NCBI GenBank assembly: GCA_028583415.1
Contig: CM053273.1
Span: 86,712,676-86,776,675 of the forward strand
Origin: Protea cynaroides
Taxonomy: Eukaryota; Streptophyta; Magnoliopsida; Proteales; Proteaceae
Length of the DNA stretch: 64,000 nucleotides
Direction of reading: 5' to 3'
This document shows, piece by piece, positions 34,762-46,940 of the stretch; within the stretch, counting starts at the first letter, position 1, and each line of letters starts with the position of its first letter. Under the pieces are notes generated by a model. It had not been told where the DNA came from. It ran no database searches and was given only the letters and a program-made list of their open reading frames with translations. A program made the position numbers and the translations under genes.

Positions 34762-35174
34762 GTGAGTTTTACGGGTTGGCATTTTTATGGAATGCCGTGT
34801 AGAAAAATGGATGTTTGGTCGGAGAGTATGTCTTGATGTCTGATATCTTCGACTGCGTTTGAAAGTATATATCTATTATTTCTTTTTTTAGCGTTTTTCT
34901 TGTGATTATGGTTGATCTACGCATCTTTTGGATTTTGGGCCGGAAGATGTGTGATTGGCAACACTAGGTGTCATAAATTTTGTTCTTTTTGGAGTGTTAG
35001 TAAGATAGATGGCTTTGTCGATAGTTTCTTGTTCATCTATATATTTGGTGATTCTGTATAATCTGTTTCAAGCACTCAAACCGGAGAATCACAAGTGGAG
35101 GCCTTGATTTTCTACTTTTTATCTGCAGGTGCTTCGGAATGTGGTGATTGATTTGGCTTCTCGTGGCTGGAGAG

Positions 35175-38100
35175 ATGGAAGAACACTTTGGCTCTAAGGT
35201 TTGATTTCAACCTTCCTAAACCAGCATTTCACGTCCATTTGTTAAAGTCATCATCATGGGTTTTTGTCCCCCCTCCCTTTCCTTTTTCTATTTCTTTTTT
35301 TTTTTTTTTTTTGGGAGTGGTCCATCGTCTTAAATTGGTTGTTATTTTCTTTTCCGATGAACATTTCAGAGGGGTGCACTGTTGTTTTTGAATGAACTGT
35401 TTAGATCTTGAACCATGCTTCGATTGTATGATTTTATTTGATGTCCGTAAAAGATTCATATCCCAACTTGAATCTTTGCGAGTCAAGTTGCTTAAAAAAA
35501 TAGTAATGCACAGTTATGGCTCTATTTGAACCTTAATGTTCTCAACTCAGATCCCACAAAGATTGACAAGGTCACATCTTAAAATTAAAAAAGTGAAGCC
35601 TCTATGCCTCTCGTATTTCTTGTTTCACTGAGTTTTGTTAAGATTCTTTGAGGTTTTTATTTTTCAGCCTCTCCTCTTGGCTAGCCATTTTTTCATTAGC
35701 CTTTTTTTGTCGAGCTTTCTCATAGAACATCTCAGTATTTTCTGCACTGATCTGGATCCATATAAGTCAGAATCGGGTTGATTGGTAATAAAAGCCCTAA
35801 AATCGGTCATAAGTGACCCCAAAATCCAATTCCGTACTGTTCTGGATCGGCTGGAATTCGGCTGATCCGATCCCAATTTCTCAAACCTTGGTTGCGGCTA
35901 GGGCTTCTTCGATGTCTCTCCTTCTCTCTCTGTTAAATTTTTTTAGAAGTTTGTTAATAAGAAACTAATGGAGAGAGTGGACAGAGGAAGTTCACCTTCT
36001 TAGGAAATTGCTTGTGATATTGTACTAGACCCAGAGACATTAGCTACACAGTGAATTCTTCCACTTAGTCTCTATCTCTCATTCAGCCCATGATTGAAAA
36101 CTTTTTACGACTGGAAGCCCAAAAAATTGCTACTTCCATTATGTAAGCCTCAAAAGCCCTGTAGCTACAATCCACCAATTGTTCTTTTTTATACTTGTAC
36201 TTCTTTGTCTTTGAAATTGTCAACAGATCTACCATTGCTCATCCTTATACTTAAGTCGACATGTTGACAACTGTTACATGTTTTTATCTTTTATATTTTT
36301 TAAGCACGGGTAAAACATATATAATATAGGCAATTGGAAGTCTCCTACATGATGGGAATTTCATTTTTTGCCTGTCCACACTTGGCTATTTATTCATTCT
36401 CTCCCAATGTCCTTTCTTGCAATTTTTTCAGGCAGACTCTATACACTCTGGCTCCATATCGTTTGGAAGGTTTGAAACTGAACCTTTGTCTTGGGAAAAG
36501 AGGTCATCCTTCTCACACAATAGATATCTTGAAGAGGTTGAGAAATACTCGACACCAGGTTCAGTTACTCAAAAGAAAGCTTATTTTGAAGCTCATTTTA
36601 AGAAGAAGGCTCTCCTTCGTCAGGCTTCTGCTGATTGCCAAAATGGTATGGAGTACCACACTAGTGAAAATGACATCCTTGATCATATGAATAACATGGA
36701 AGAATTTGAGCATGCTAATGTAGGAAGCCATTCGGTTCACTATGATGAGAGCCCACATGGTTCAGATTGTCAAGGAAAATCTTATGAATTGGGGTGTGAG
36801 AGAGAGTGTGATGAAATTTCATCTTATGAATTTCACAAAGATACTGCACCCACTTTCACTAATGATGATCCGGGGTTTGATGGTAATCTTCAAGATTATG
36901 CACCTGCTCTCACCGATGATTATGCATTGTTGGATGGTTATAATCAAATTAATGCATATCCTCTCAGCAGTGATGATGAAGTGTTGGATGGTGATGTTCA
37001 AGATGATGCACTTCCTCTCGCTAATGATGATGCAGTATTGAATGGTGATCATCAAGATGATGCACCTACTCTCACTAATGATGATGCGGTGTTGGATGGT
37101 GATCTTCAAGATGTAGAGCCTTGTGAAATCCACCAAACTCCGTTTGCGTGCAACATGCTACCATTAGTTAAGCATGAACCAGAAATCGAAGTAATAGATA
37201 AGCTTGCTGATGAAACAGAAAATGTGAAGATATTACAAAGACCCAGTTCAGCCCCAGTGAGTCACATGGCTGTGAATGATGATAATCCTAGCATGAAAAA
37301 ATCTCATAAACAAACTCTAAAGGTGAAACTCCTGATTACATTGATGTTAAATAATTTTAATTATTAGCTCTTGTGGAGTTTCCATACTCTTTTTTTTTTT
37401 TTTTGGATTAAATGTCTTATCTTTTTGTATTTTCTTTTGTCTACATGGGGATACTATCTATAAGAACTTCGTTAAGGAGTCTCTATTAGTGGGCATGATG
37501 ATTTTATGCTATACTTTTTCTTTTAGGATATGGATGACCAGATGAAATTATTTTATTTTCAGCTTATGTATTTTGCTACCTTGATTCTTAGGTCAAGGCC
37601 ACAACAGAAACTAAAACAGCCAAACCCAAATTGAGGGCTCAGGTTCCAAGAAAGACTTCAAGTGAAGTACCTAAATATTCCACAAAGAATCCAAGGAGGG
37701 AAAGAGGGAGTCTACTGAAAACTAAAAAAGAGAATCCATCACTACTGAAGGCGTTGCCAACTGGCTCTTCTCTAGCAAGAACTTCAAAATCAGAGGTAGG
37801 CATCTGATTTCTCAGTAAGAAATTTATTTTGCTATCATTAATTATGTTTAATGTTTCCTGTTTATATTTTAGTCAAAGAAAGTCAGCGTTTGACTGCAAA
37901 CACATCAAACCTGAGCACGAGAATGGAAGTTTATATGTTGGCTTTTCATTTTTGGTAGAAAGAGTTGAAGTTTGTTCATTGCGTATAAGTGCACTTAGAT
38001 AAGTGTCATGCAAATCAGCATACTGTAGCACTAAAATGCCGAAAAGTTGACGAGACAAACTGTGGTATTGTTTTGTTTGATGTCAATATGTCTGGCCTGT

Positions 38101-41100
38101 ATTCACCAAAAAAAAAAAAAATGTCTGGCCTGTAATATTTTGACTCAGAAATGTTTGCAAGGAAGGGATTTTCTTTGTTATAACAGTCTTATTTTCTTTT
38201 TTGATTGTTGATATAGTTTTCTATGCAGGATCCAGAAAATTTTACAAATTTTAAGGCAAAACTCACTCAAGATAGTAAAAGGTATTCACTTCTTTTCTGA
38301 GCTGCTGATGTATATCAAAGTTTCTTCAGTTTACACCTCAAAAGTACTTACTTTATTCTTGTAACAGTGAAAAAGATCTAAAGGCAAAGAAAGCAGACTC
38401 TAAATCTCAACCCTCTACCTTAGAGAGGAGTGAACCCAAAGCAAGCCAATCTGTGAACAGGTTTGTAAGCAACTTCATTGATAATTCTCTCTTTATTCGT
38501 TAGAATTGACTTTCTGATAAAGAATGGGAGGGTGCAGGCCTAAGAAAACAGTTAATTTGACAAAGTCGGATATAAGGGCAAGCCCTGCCGTCTTCCATTT
38601 GAAGAGTGATGAAAGAGCAGAAAAGAGAAAAGAGGCAAGCTGTCATCTGGTTCTTTTCATTTGAAATTCATTTCAAATACCAGGCATTGGACCTGAAAGG
38701 CTTACCCTGTGCTGCCCCTTCTTTTCAGTTCTATATGAAGTTAGAGGAAAAAATGCATGCTAAAGAGGCTGAGATGAACCAGATCCAAGCAAAAACACAG
38801 GTCTGTAGACTGATCTATTGGGATGTAGACTTATTTTTGTTGGATCATTTTTTAAACTTGAATGGCTTGGAAAATAATTAGTATGGGTCTCGTTACATTA
38901 CATTACCTTGCCTATTTTCTAGTCTGCTCAATTATTAGGAGCCCTTTTTTTTCTGAATTTGGCGATCCCAGATGCCAGTTAGAACACACAGTCAAAACAA
39001 TTTAACCCTTTAACTCGGGTGTAAAGCCCCACATTTTATTGCATCTCTTGTTTTACACTTTAGTTATATGCCATATGGATGTATTTCTTATATCGTACCC
39101 CTTGATTTTAATGAATTATATAGGCTTACCTTGATGAACTAAATTATTTTTCATGGACATCTCAAGCTACAATAAAAACTCTAATAATCAATATTTTCTA
39201 CACAAATAATTTGGTGTATTATTTTTTGTTGAACCACGGTAGTTCAATAATTTGTGATATACTTATAATCAATACTATCGGATAAGTAGATAAAATAACT
39301 TTGTTCTATGGTTATTAGTTATAAGAAATCCTACCGTAAGTCAAGTAAATGGTACAGACATGCCTGTCTTCTAGATTTTGTTTGTTTTCCCCGTAGTCTT
39401 GTTACATATATTAATATAATTAAATAAATTTATTTTGGTAAATTCTACATTTCTTAGATGTATCATGGATCTTATTGTCTTAACTTACTTTATTTGTAGG
39501 AAGAGATGGAAGCTGAGATTAAACAACTTCGCAAAAGTTTAAAGTTCAAGGCTACACCTATGCCTTCTTTTTATCATGAAGGTGCACCACGAGGATCAGA
39601 TGGAAAAAAGGTTTGCAGAATGGTACTCATTCTTGATGTTCTCAATACCTTTCTTATGACCAGATAGATTGAAGTCCAAAACAAATCAAGTGAGAAAATT
39701 CATTTTCTTAGAAAAGTTTGATGAGTTAGATACTCGTAGTGGACACTTGCATCGATTAGAAACATGGCCACATTATTGATGGTATAAATCTTAATTTATT
39801 CATGCTTTCTGAGTATTATAAACCATGCCTGTGCTTTTGTGCTGCCTGTCCCAAGCCCAGATGGACAGTGGGGTGTAGGGCTGCAATGGGGTCAGGTTGG
39901 GCCGAGCTTTTTAAAACCCCAGCCCAACCTTGTGTGCACTTGGCTGGGCCCAGGCCAAGTAGGATAGTGTGGGACGAACCAGGAATTAACCTTAAAGAAC
40001 TGAGGGTAATTCTGGAACTAATAATTTGTAAGGAGAATGAACAAAATAGATTTAAGTGACAGGGGTATTATGGGAATTAAGGAGAGGAGTGGGGGTTAAA
40101 ACAGAACGTACGGTTTAAAGTGAAAGGTATTTTAGGAGCAAAGTCCAACCTGTCGCCTTACTGAATCCACGCATCATTCTAATAACCAATCATTAAGCTG
40201 AGAATAAATCTTGGAACCAAACTTGGCGGTGGAAGGTAGAGCAGCTTAGTTGCAGGCTTCATTTCTTATAGAAGCGTGAGTATCTAGGGCCTAGGATCCA
40301 GAGGCTAGGTTGCCCTAGGGTTGAGAAATACTTCCCTAAACCCAATTCACTGTGGTTTGCTGGGTCTGGAACTCATTTGGTGGGACTGCAACTACCGCTA
40401 ACCGAGAATAGGACATGCAGGACAATAAGAACAGCAGGAAAGAAAGGAAGGGAAAAGAAAGGGAAGAAGGAAGGGAGGAACCAACCAAGGGGATGGTCAT
40501 TCTGGCTCGCTGGGATGACAGAGAGAGAGTGCAGAGGGAGAAGAATACTCAGCCTGCAGGCTTCTTCAAGCCATGCAGCTACTAATAAATCAACTCGGTT
40601 TTCCATTCATTAATCTCTGCCTAATTTGATGGTTACATGCCAATATAAAGGAAAGCTGGAGTATCTTGGACTCTACCCATAACAGCTAACTACTAATAAA
40701 CATGAAGATAAATAATTAGACATTATGGATAATACTTGAAACTAATCCTAAACAGATCCCACGTCCAATCCTGATTTATAGGAATTATAGGAATCCCAAA
40801 GCCGCTAACCACATCCTTCTCTGTTTTCGGGATTGCAAGTAATTGACAAAATGCTTGGAATCTATTTTTGACAGCAAGCATACTTCTTTGACTTCTTTAG
40901 TTTGGCTTATCCACTGAACAACACTACCGAAGTATTCTCTGGTTCAGTTTTTTGGTGACAGTGGCAAGCTGGGCTAGAATGACACAAAACTGAACTGGAG
41001 GCTTGTTAGGCTTACACCCAGACCTTGGATTAGGCTTGGGATGGAAGTTACAGCTTGAACCTGGATCTGGTTGGCTTTTGTAGAAGCCTCAAGTACCTTG

Positions 41101-42567
41101 ACCAACCAGATCCCTGGGGCATTTCTACATGTATATGTATAATACAAGTTAAAATTACGTGGGAGTTTATGACAATGTATGGATAAAGTTTAGACTTAGT
41201 GGCCAGAGCATGAGAGGAGCTATATGACTCCAGTATCACATTGATTATGATTATTGCTTTCATCTTTTCTGAGCCTTACCCAACCTAACCATACTTGTCC
41301 CTGGTTGACTTGACAAAACCCTTTCTCATTACAATCGAGTGAAAGATACTAAGGCTCTGTTTTTATTTAGGTCTTTCTCCAGAAAATTGGATTTAATAAC
41401 CGCTAATGTACCTCATCACATTTGTGAGGATAAGATTTTAGTTGATGATTAGTACCATCATGTTCCTTGTCTACAGAAACTGACATGTTAGTTTTAAATT
41501 CTGTCATTCTCGAAAAGGTTGATGTGTTTTTTTTTTTTTTCTCCTTTCGTAGAGCTTTTCTTGCTTCTTATTTCTCTAGTTGATTCCCTGTATGGGCCTA
41601 GTTCCTATGCAGAAGTTCCAAATAGTGGACATTTCTTTTGGAAGAGCCCTTTGCATCTGAGCATCATTGAAGCAGATAATTTTTTTTACAGTATGGTATC
41701 CTTTTGCTATGACATTCCTGATTAATATGTAATCTTCAGGATTTTTTGATCTTGGGTCTTTGATGCATGATAACAACAATGGAAACAAAAATCAAGAGCC
41801 AAGGCCTATTGTAGTTGACGAGGATGAGTGGAAGCCTATATAATATGTTATTTTGACTCCTGTCTGTGATGAGTAGTCTGGTTTGGTAGTGTTCTTTTTG
41901 ACATGAAGACACATAAATAAGCATACACCCACCACTTTTCTAGAGATTTCTTTCACATTGTCATACTGATAAAAGGAGGTTATCTCAAATGGATTGGTTT
42001 TGGTATTTCTTTCCAATGTGGATCCTAGCTAAGAAGAAAATCAAGTAAACCTGCTGATATTGCTTGCATTCATCTCTGTAGGTTGTATCAAGTAATGTGA
42101 AGTGCACTTCAAGATCACAAAGCAAGTCACCAAATCCACGGTGCACTGCAGCGGGTAGATCCCAATTAACTTTGAAGGTAGGAAGTCAGCAAGGTCTTTC
42201 TGCCAGTGACCGTGGAAATACAGCTGCTCTGCAACAAGCTTCAGAAGCTACTGATTGTACACCAACAGTGCCCTCCGAAGTGGGTGAAAGCACTCACAGT
42301 GCGTCAACCGATAAAAATGCCAATTCAAAAACTGTGAAGAGAAGTGATTTGGTGGGGAAGAAAGATATAGAGAAGGGTAAGGATTCTAAACAGCATGGAT
42401 CAGAGAGTAGTAAGTTGAAGAAAGAAAAAGTTGAGGGGAGCCAGGTAGTTGAAGCTGTTGGAAGGAGTAGTGGTGAAATGGTGAGGAAAGCCATGAAGAG
42501 AGCTAGTGGAATAGGTGTCGGTGGAGGTTCTGGAATGGGTAATCTAGCAGTTGGTGTTGCTTCCTAA
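35175..42567 (+). CDS. WVD2-like / TPX2-domain microtubule-binding protein, nine coding exons
   Basis: Coding exons: 35175-35198, 36432-37322, 37592-37795, 38229-38281, 38368-38460, 38538-38634, 38729-38800, 39500-39610 and 42082-42567, joining in frame to 676 codons plus stop. Residues from about 12 carry SGSISFGRFETE and SSFSHNRYLEEVEKYSTPGS, an N-terminal signature of plant WVD2-like proteins. The TPX2 domain is at about residues 445-512 (AEKRKEFYMKLEEKM, then EAEIKQLRKSLKFKATPMPS and FYHEG). Such proteins bind and bundle cortical or spindle microtubules; that role is from the family, not shown here. Residues 147-236 are five acidic 18-residue repeats. The basic, Ser/Lys-rich tail ends at TAA-flanked 42567. 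Intron 6 is GC-AG; the last intron is 2.5 kb and holds repeat DNA. Similar to the WDL5/WDL7-type subgroup, but no symbol is assigned. Confidence 0.9.
36846..37115 (+). repeat. Five in-frame 54-bp repeats in exon 2 of the TPX2-like gene
   Basis: Each unit encodes 18 residues of the type APTLTNDDAVLDGDLQDV. The five translated units align without gaps and become more alike toward the 3' end, where units 4 and 5 are closest. They are strongly acidic (Asp-rich) and lie in the otherwise disordered linker between the N-terminal signature and the TPX2 domain. Confidence 0.92.
38635..38728 (+). other. GC-AG intron within the TPX2 domain
   Basis: The exon ends AAAGAG followed by GCAAGC, and the acceptor is CTTCTTTTCAG at 38728. 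Only this junction keeps the conserved RKE-FYMKLEEK reading. The nearest GT (38642) would shift the frame. GC-AG introns are a recognised minority class. Confidence 0.8.
39876..39960. repeat. hAT-MITE-like fragment in the last intron
   Basis: TAGGGCTGCAATGGGGTCAG, followed by TTTTTAAAACCCCAGCCCAA and GGCTGGGCCCAGGCC, resembles the GC-rich subterminal blocks of the element at 9341-10003 (TTTTATAAGCCCAGCCCAA). The right end was not located. Confidence 0.35.
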
Positions 42568-43848
42568 CAAATCCCTTGTTGGCATCCATCCACTTCGATA
42601 TTGTATTTGTTCATTCACCATTTTGTCCATGCGGCATCTAACGTGCATGTAGTTGGAATATAATATAATGGTTACTCTGTTTCTGTGAGGTCTTGCAACT
42701 TATTTCTCACTTCTCCTGTGTCATATATCCAATCATGGGCATTGAGAATCATTGAACAATTCACCAGGACATTGGAAGGCATCCCTCGGTGGGGGTTTGC
42801 AGCGGTTCATCAATTGGACAATTGCATTTGTGTCATACACTTTATGTAAGAGAGAATAATGATGGTCAAGCCCAACAGGGTTTTTTCTTTTTATTTTTTA
42901 TTTTATGGATTATTATTATATTATTTTGAGTCAGCCTCAATGAGGGAGTTTATTCTTTTAGCAACAGCCTCCAGATGGTTTGATTGATGGTGGTTATCGC
43001 ACCGCTGCTTTTCTTCTGATTGCATCCCTATCTTTGAGTCCAGGGCCCCTTTGAGTGCATTTCTCCCCCATCTGGTAACCACTTTTGACCCTGAGGTGCT
43101 TAAACAGGTGCTTGAAACAATCCTTCTCTCCTCACGACCCTCCCTCGCCCTCACCAAATCCAGCAAAAAACGGAACAAAATGGGCTATAAGGTTGAATTT
43201 GGGCCTCAACTTTGAATTGATCAGTGCTTGTTGCCTTACCATCCAACTATTCTGGATCTTATAAAATGCAAGGTAAATCTTGCAACACGGAGTAGGGTAT
43301 AAGATTGAATCAATGGCTGAAGGTGCAACCTAATTCAAGATCATCCACAGGATCATCTTTCCATCCATAGTTCAAGTAATTGGTATTGGATCAGTTGATT
43401 CATATTGGTTTTAGATTTAATCGATCTTCGATCTAATTACTAGTCTGATTCAGTTATAATGTTATTATATACGGTACAGGCCGCTTGTCAATTCCCATTG
43501 GATCTGTACATCGATCCGATCTGGATCAATTTTGAACATGAGCTATACCGTATCCGGTACCTGGATTTAGTTAGGGCCTTGGTCCTATCCGTCCCACTCC
43601 ACCCCTTTGACCCGAGGTGCACGCACCACTTATAATGAACAAAAACATTTCATCTGATTAAAAGAAAATGTTTGTAGAAATTGAGGTGTACATCTGTTGC
43701 ACTCAGCCACTTCCCATCTACATCTCTTGACTTACTTCCCTTCTGGCTTTAAATAATTTGCCCTATTATATATACATTTTTATTTTTCTGGTGACAGTAG
43801 TTTTTCGCGCTCCGATAGACACCATGAGTGATGAGTGACTGATAATAC
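42568..43848. other. 3' flank of the TPX2-like gene and intergenic DNA
   Basis: The first 300 bases probably include the 3' UTR; AT-rich AATATAATATAATGG at about 42656 could serve polyadenylation. The third copy of the dispersed repeat lies at 43370-43580. No other gene supported. Confidence 0.45.
43370..43580. repeat. Dispersed repeat shared with 2.0 kb and 27.25 kb
   Basis: GTAATTGGTATTGGATCAGT, GATTCATATTGGTTTTAGA, TTGTCAATTCCCATTGGAT and GTATCCGGTACCTGGATTTA occur in the same order as in the copies at 2.0 kb and 27.25 kb. Confidence 0.5.
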
Positions 43849-44171
43849 TACGTTGTTAACTTATTAGCGACGGTTACTTTTTCCGTCGGTATAGATACTT
43901 TGTAAGGGCAAATTTTTAATTGTCCCTCGTCTGTGTAACAGTCTAGAATTTTTAGCGACAGTAATTTTTATCTGTCGCTAAATATATATTTTCTGAGGAC
44001 TGATATTTTTGCCGTCCTTAATCTGGTTACTGTTTTGTAGTTTTCAGCGACAGTAACTGATTTCCGTCATAGACATATATTTAGGGACAGTAACTAATTT
44101 CCGTCGCTAGAAATATCTTTAGGGTTGTAACAAAAATATGTTCCATCGCTAAAAGCCTCTTTTGTTGTGAG
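43849..44171. mobile_element. Candidate CACTA-like mini-element
   Basis: The left end reads ACTACGTTGTTAACTTATTAGCGACGG. The right end, reversed, reads CTCACAACAAAAGAGGC followed by TTTTAGCGATGG. The subterminal motif AGCGAC(A/G)G occurs at least seven times in both orientations, as in plant CACTA mini-elements. The terminal CACTA is degraded and no 3-bp duplication was confirmed. No transposase. Confidence 0.5.
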
Positions 44172-44882
44172 AAAACAGAAAAAAGTAATTGTTCGAGGAA
44201 TTCTATGAAAGTGGATTCATACATAAAAGAGTTATAGTGGTACATTATCAGCACTTGCATAATTTAACTTCAATGGGTTGGCTATCATGCTGCTCCTTTC
44301 TTTTCTTATTTACACGGGGTATTTGATGGTAATGGCGTTTAAATTTTGACATGATGGAATCCCTGTTTCTTATGTCTACCAAAACAGAAAATCCTTAAGG
44401 CTGCCAAGTTCAGAGGTCAATCTTTCATCTCTTCTTACCATTCAATATCTGGCTTATTCATTTCCCACCTGATGCATGTTGTACCTCCATCTAAGCAGTG
44501 GTTAGCTATTGTTAAATATAATTGGGTAGATGTACTTTCAGTATCTAGCTATTTAAACCCAAAAGCTTGACAAATAAGCCACGTCTTAGGAATCTTTCTC
44601 ACCCCCTCATTCAAAATATCATCAGTTTGAGGGATCATACAAAGGCTGGACAAACGGAAAATTAATGGAGTGCAATAAATTCCATAAACAAAATTTCATG
44701 GACTTTTCTGAATATTTTGCAGTATATTAAAAATATAGATTAGGACTCCCATACACCAAGACTGGAAATACATCATAGCCAATCCTGATTCCAAATGAGA
44801 GAATAATATACAGGTAAAACCAAACGCAATCATATCCTAGAGGCACTCCTCTTCCTGTTATCCTAACTCGGACCTCTTCATC

Positions 44883-44914
<32 letters not shown>

Positions 44915-44960
44915 GGGGGGGGGGGTGGTGTGTGTGGTGTGTGGGTCTTCATTGTTCTTC
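44172..44960. other. Intergenic, with poly-T/poly-G tract
   Basis: No gene supported. A run of T (44886-44914) passes directly into a run of G (44915-44925) and a GT-rich tract, prone to sequencing error. Confidence 0.5.
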
Positions 44961-44996
44961 CACTAGCTGGCTAGCAAGCAAGCAAAAAGGTAAATT

Positions 44997-45191
44997 TCAA
45001 CCTTTCTGCACATCGTCACTAGCACTTGCCAACTTGTCTGCAGTCCCAATTTGTTTGATCTTACCTGAAGATGCATCATAAAGACACAAGTTATATTCAT
45101 TAGATAAAAAATCAGGATGTGATGAACCAACTCTTCCCAACCCAGCATGGAAATGATATTTGGTGGAAATGATCTTACCTCTCCACACTGC
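44997..45191 (-). pseudogene. Possible orphan terminal exon, minus strand, function unknown
   Basis: On the minus strand, after the acceptor-like GCACACGTGCAG, an open stretch of about 64 residues runs to a stop: RGKIISTKYHFHAGLGRVG, then DFLSNEYNLCLYDASSG, then KQIGTADKLASASDD. The composition is protein-like, unlike the low-complexity frames around it. No upstream exon, start codon or family was recognised, so it may be a gene fragment. Confidence 0.3.
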
Positions 45192-46815
45192 ACGTGTGCA
45201 AAACAAAAGAAGAAAAGAAAAACAACACACAGAGCCAAGGATCTAAATACAAAGAAGAAATATACAAATACACATATCAATAAAGGAAATAGGGACAGTT
45301 TCAAGTGGATCCTGAACTCTTGATTCCCAGGGCCACAACTCCAGGTCTCACTTCTAGTTGATGTGCTCATGAGGATTCCCTAGCATATGCAATTAAGAAA
45401 TCAATGTCAACATCATATGCAGGAGAACTATGCCCATATTTACACTAAGAAAAGCAGGGCCTACAATTGCAGATGTTCAATATGAAAATGCTACCATTGT
45501 TCAAAAGGTAGGATACCTCTTGAATTGGAGAGACACAAAGACCAACACTAAGGCTGTGTTTGGTAACTCTCCTGAAGAACAGTTCTTATGTTCTTCCGTA
45601 CTGTCGGAACGAAAGAACTGTTCTGGAATTTCCGGTCTAATCTTTCGTTCTCAGAGAACCTTCTTCACTTCTACTATGCAAGGTCTCGGTCTCCAAGGGA
45701 GGTGAGTCTTCTCCTCATCACTCTCCATCCCTCCATCTCTCTTCTTCTCTTTCTATCTCTCCGCCATCTCAAGTTGGTGAGAGTTGTGGGATCTCTGCAA
45801 GTTGCGGTTTCCATTTCAAATTGCGAGGCATCTTCTTCAAGTTTCAGTTACCTTCTTCCAAGTATGGTCACCTTTCTCTCTCTCTCTCAATCTGGAAGGT
45901 TTTATTTTTAGGATTTCTTGTTCTCATATTTTTAGAAATTGAATGGGTTTAGGGATGACACGGTTATGGATATGTGCTCTCTCTCTCTCTCTCTCTCATC
46001 AGCCGCATTTCGTCTCCTCTGTAATTCTTGATTGTTATACATTCTTTCTCTTCTGTAGTTCTTGATTTTTTTTTTCTTATTTTCTTTTTTTCTTGGGTTC
46101 CTAACTTAATCTGCAGAGAACTTGATGTGATTATGCAATGGGTTGCTTGGAATAGCATACTTTGGCTACAATTTCACATTGCACCATTTTCCTTGTGTTT
46201 ATGGAAGAAACCCATGCAATGTTTTGAGATTTGTATGATGTTATATACAGAGATATAGCTATGCTTGCACCTGCCTTTTTGAGAATCGGATAATGTTTCT
46301 TCTGTTGTTGACTAAAAAAAAAATTAGCATCTTCTTTTTCTATTTCAATAAATTGCATTGTGGAATTGTGATTAATCATAGTTCTAAGGAACCCAGAGCT
46401 TTTCTCTCTAAAATGAATTTGTTTTAATTAATTGCATGCTGCATTTGATTCTTGTTTTAGATGGATTCCTTCTATGTTCTAACCTTCATAGTCACTTATC
46501 CAAGGCCCAAGATGCTCCCAAAATTGCCATCATTGAATCTCTTCAACCAAGCAGTCTCCCTAAGAGGGTTGAAAGCAGCTGGGGGCAAAGTTGGGGCAGA
46601 ATGTTATTGGATGCAACAACACGACTAAGGTTGTCATTGTTCACCATGAAACTGGTCTGCCTAGCCACTTTGCAAAATTCTGGTTTTTGAATTGTTGTTA
46701 ATTATCATTCTTTGTTTTCTAAAAAAACTAATACGGTAATTAATATTTTTTGTGGCTTTTTGTATGAAGACAATTTTTTTGATGTGTAGAAGGAAAAGCC
46801 TCTTGATGGGTGGTG
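45192..46815. other. Intergenic or gene-fragment DNA
   Basis: GGCTGTGTTTGGTAACT at 45551 looks like the end of a plant DNA-transposon family, but the partner end was not found. A CT microsatellite lies at 45976-45997. Short frames (45588-45911 and 46436-46690) show no domains. Confidence 0.4.
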
Positions 46816-46940
46816 GAATTTGAGCAATTTCAGACATCCTAAGTGAATTTGAGCAATTTCAGACATACTAAGTGAATTTTAGCAATTTCAGACATCCTAG
46901 GTGAATTTTAGCAATTTCAAACATCCTAGGTGAATTGTAG
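46816..46940. repeat. 29-bp tandem repeat, just over four copies
   Basis: Unit GAATTTGAGCAATTTCAGAC plus ATCCTAAGT starts at 46816, 46845, 46874, 46903 and (partial) 46932. Spacing is exactly 29 with few substitutions. Confidence 0.92.

Noticed and set aside
36561..37136. Methionine- and isoleucine-rich frames opposite or shifted to exon 2.
   Set aside because: They are shadows of the 54-bp coding repeat in the true frame, which has splice sites and family motifs.
38606..38881. A continuous 91-codon frame across an exon and intron.
   Set aside because: It reads through the GC-AG intron and an exon end; the spliced version matches the TPX2 motif while the read-through does not.
45430..45512. 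Exon-like plus-strand piece (acceptor CAG/GAGAAC, donor AAG/GTAGGA).
   Set aside because: Only one short piece with no partner exon or recognised protein; chance splice-like sites are common.
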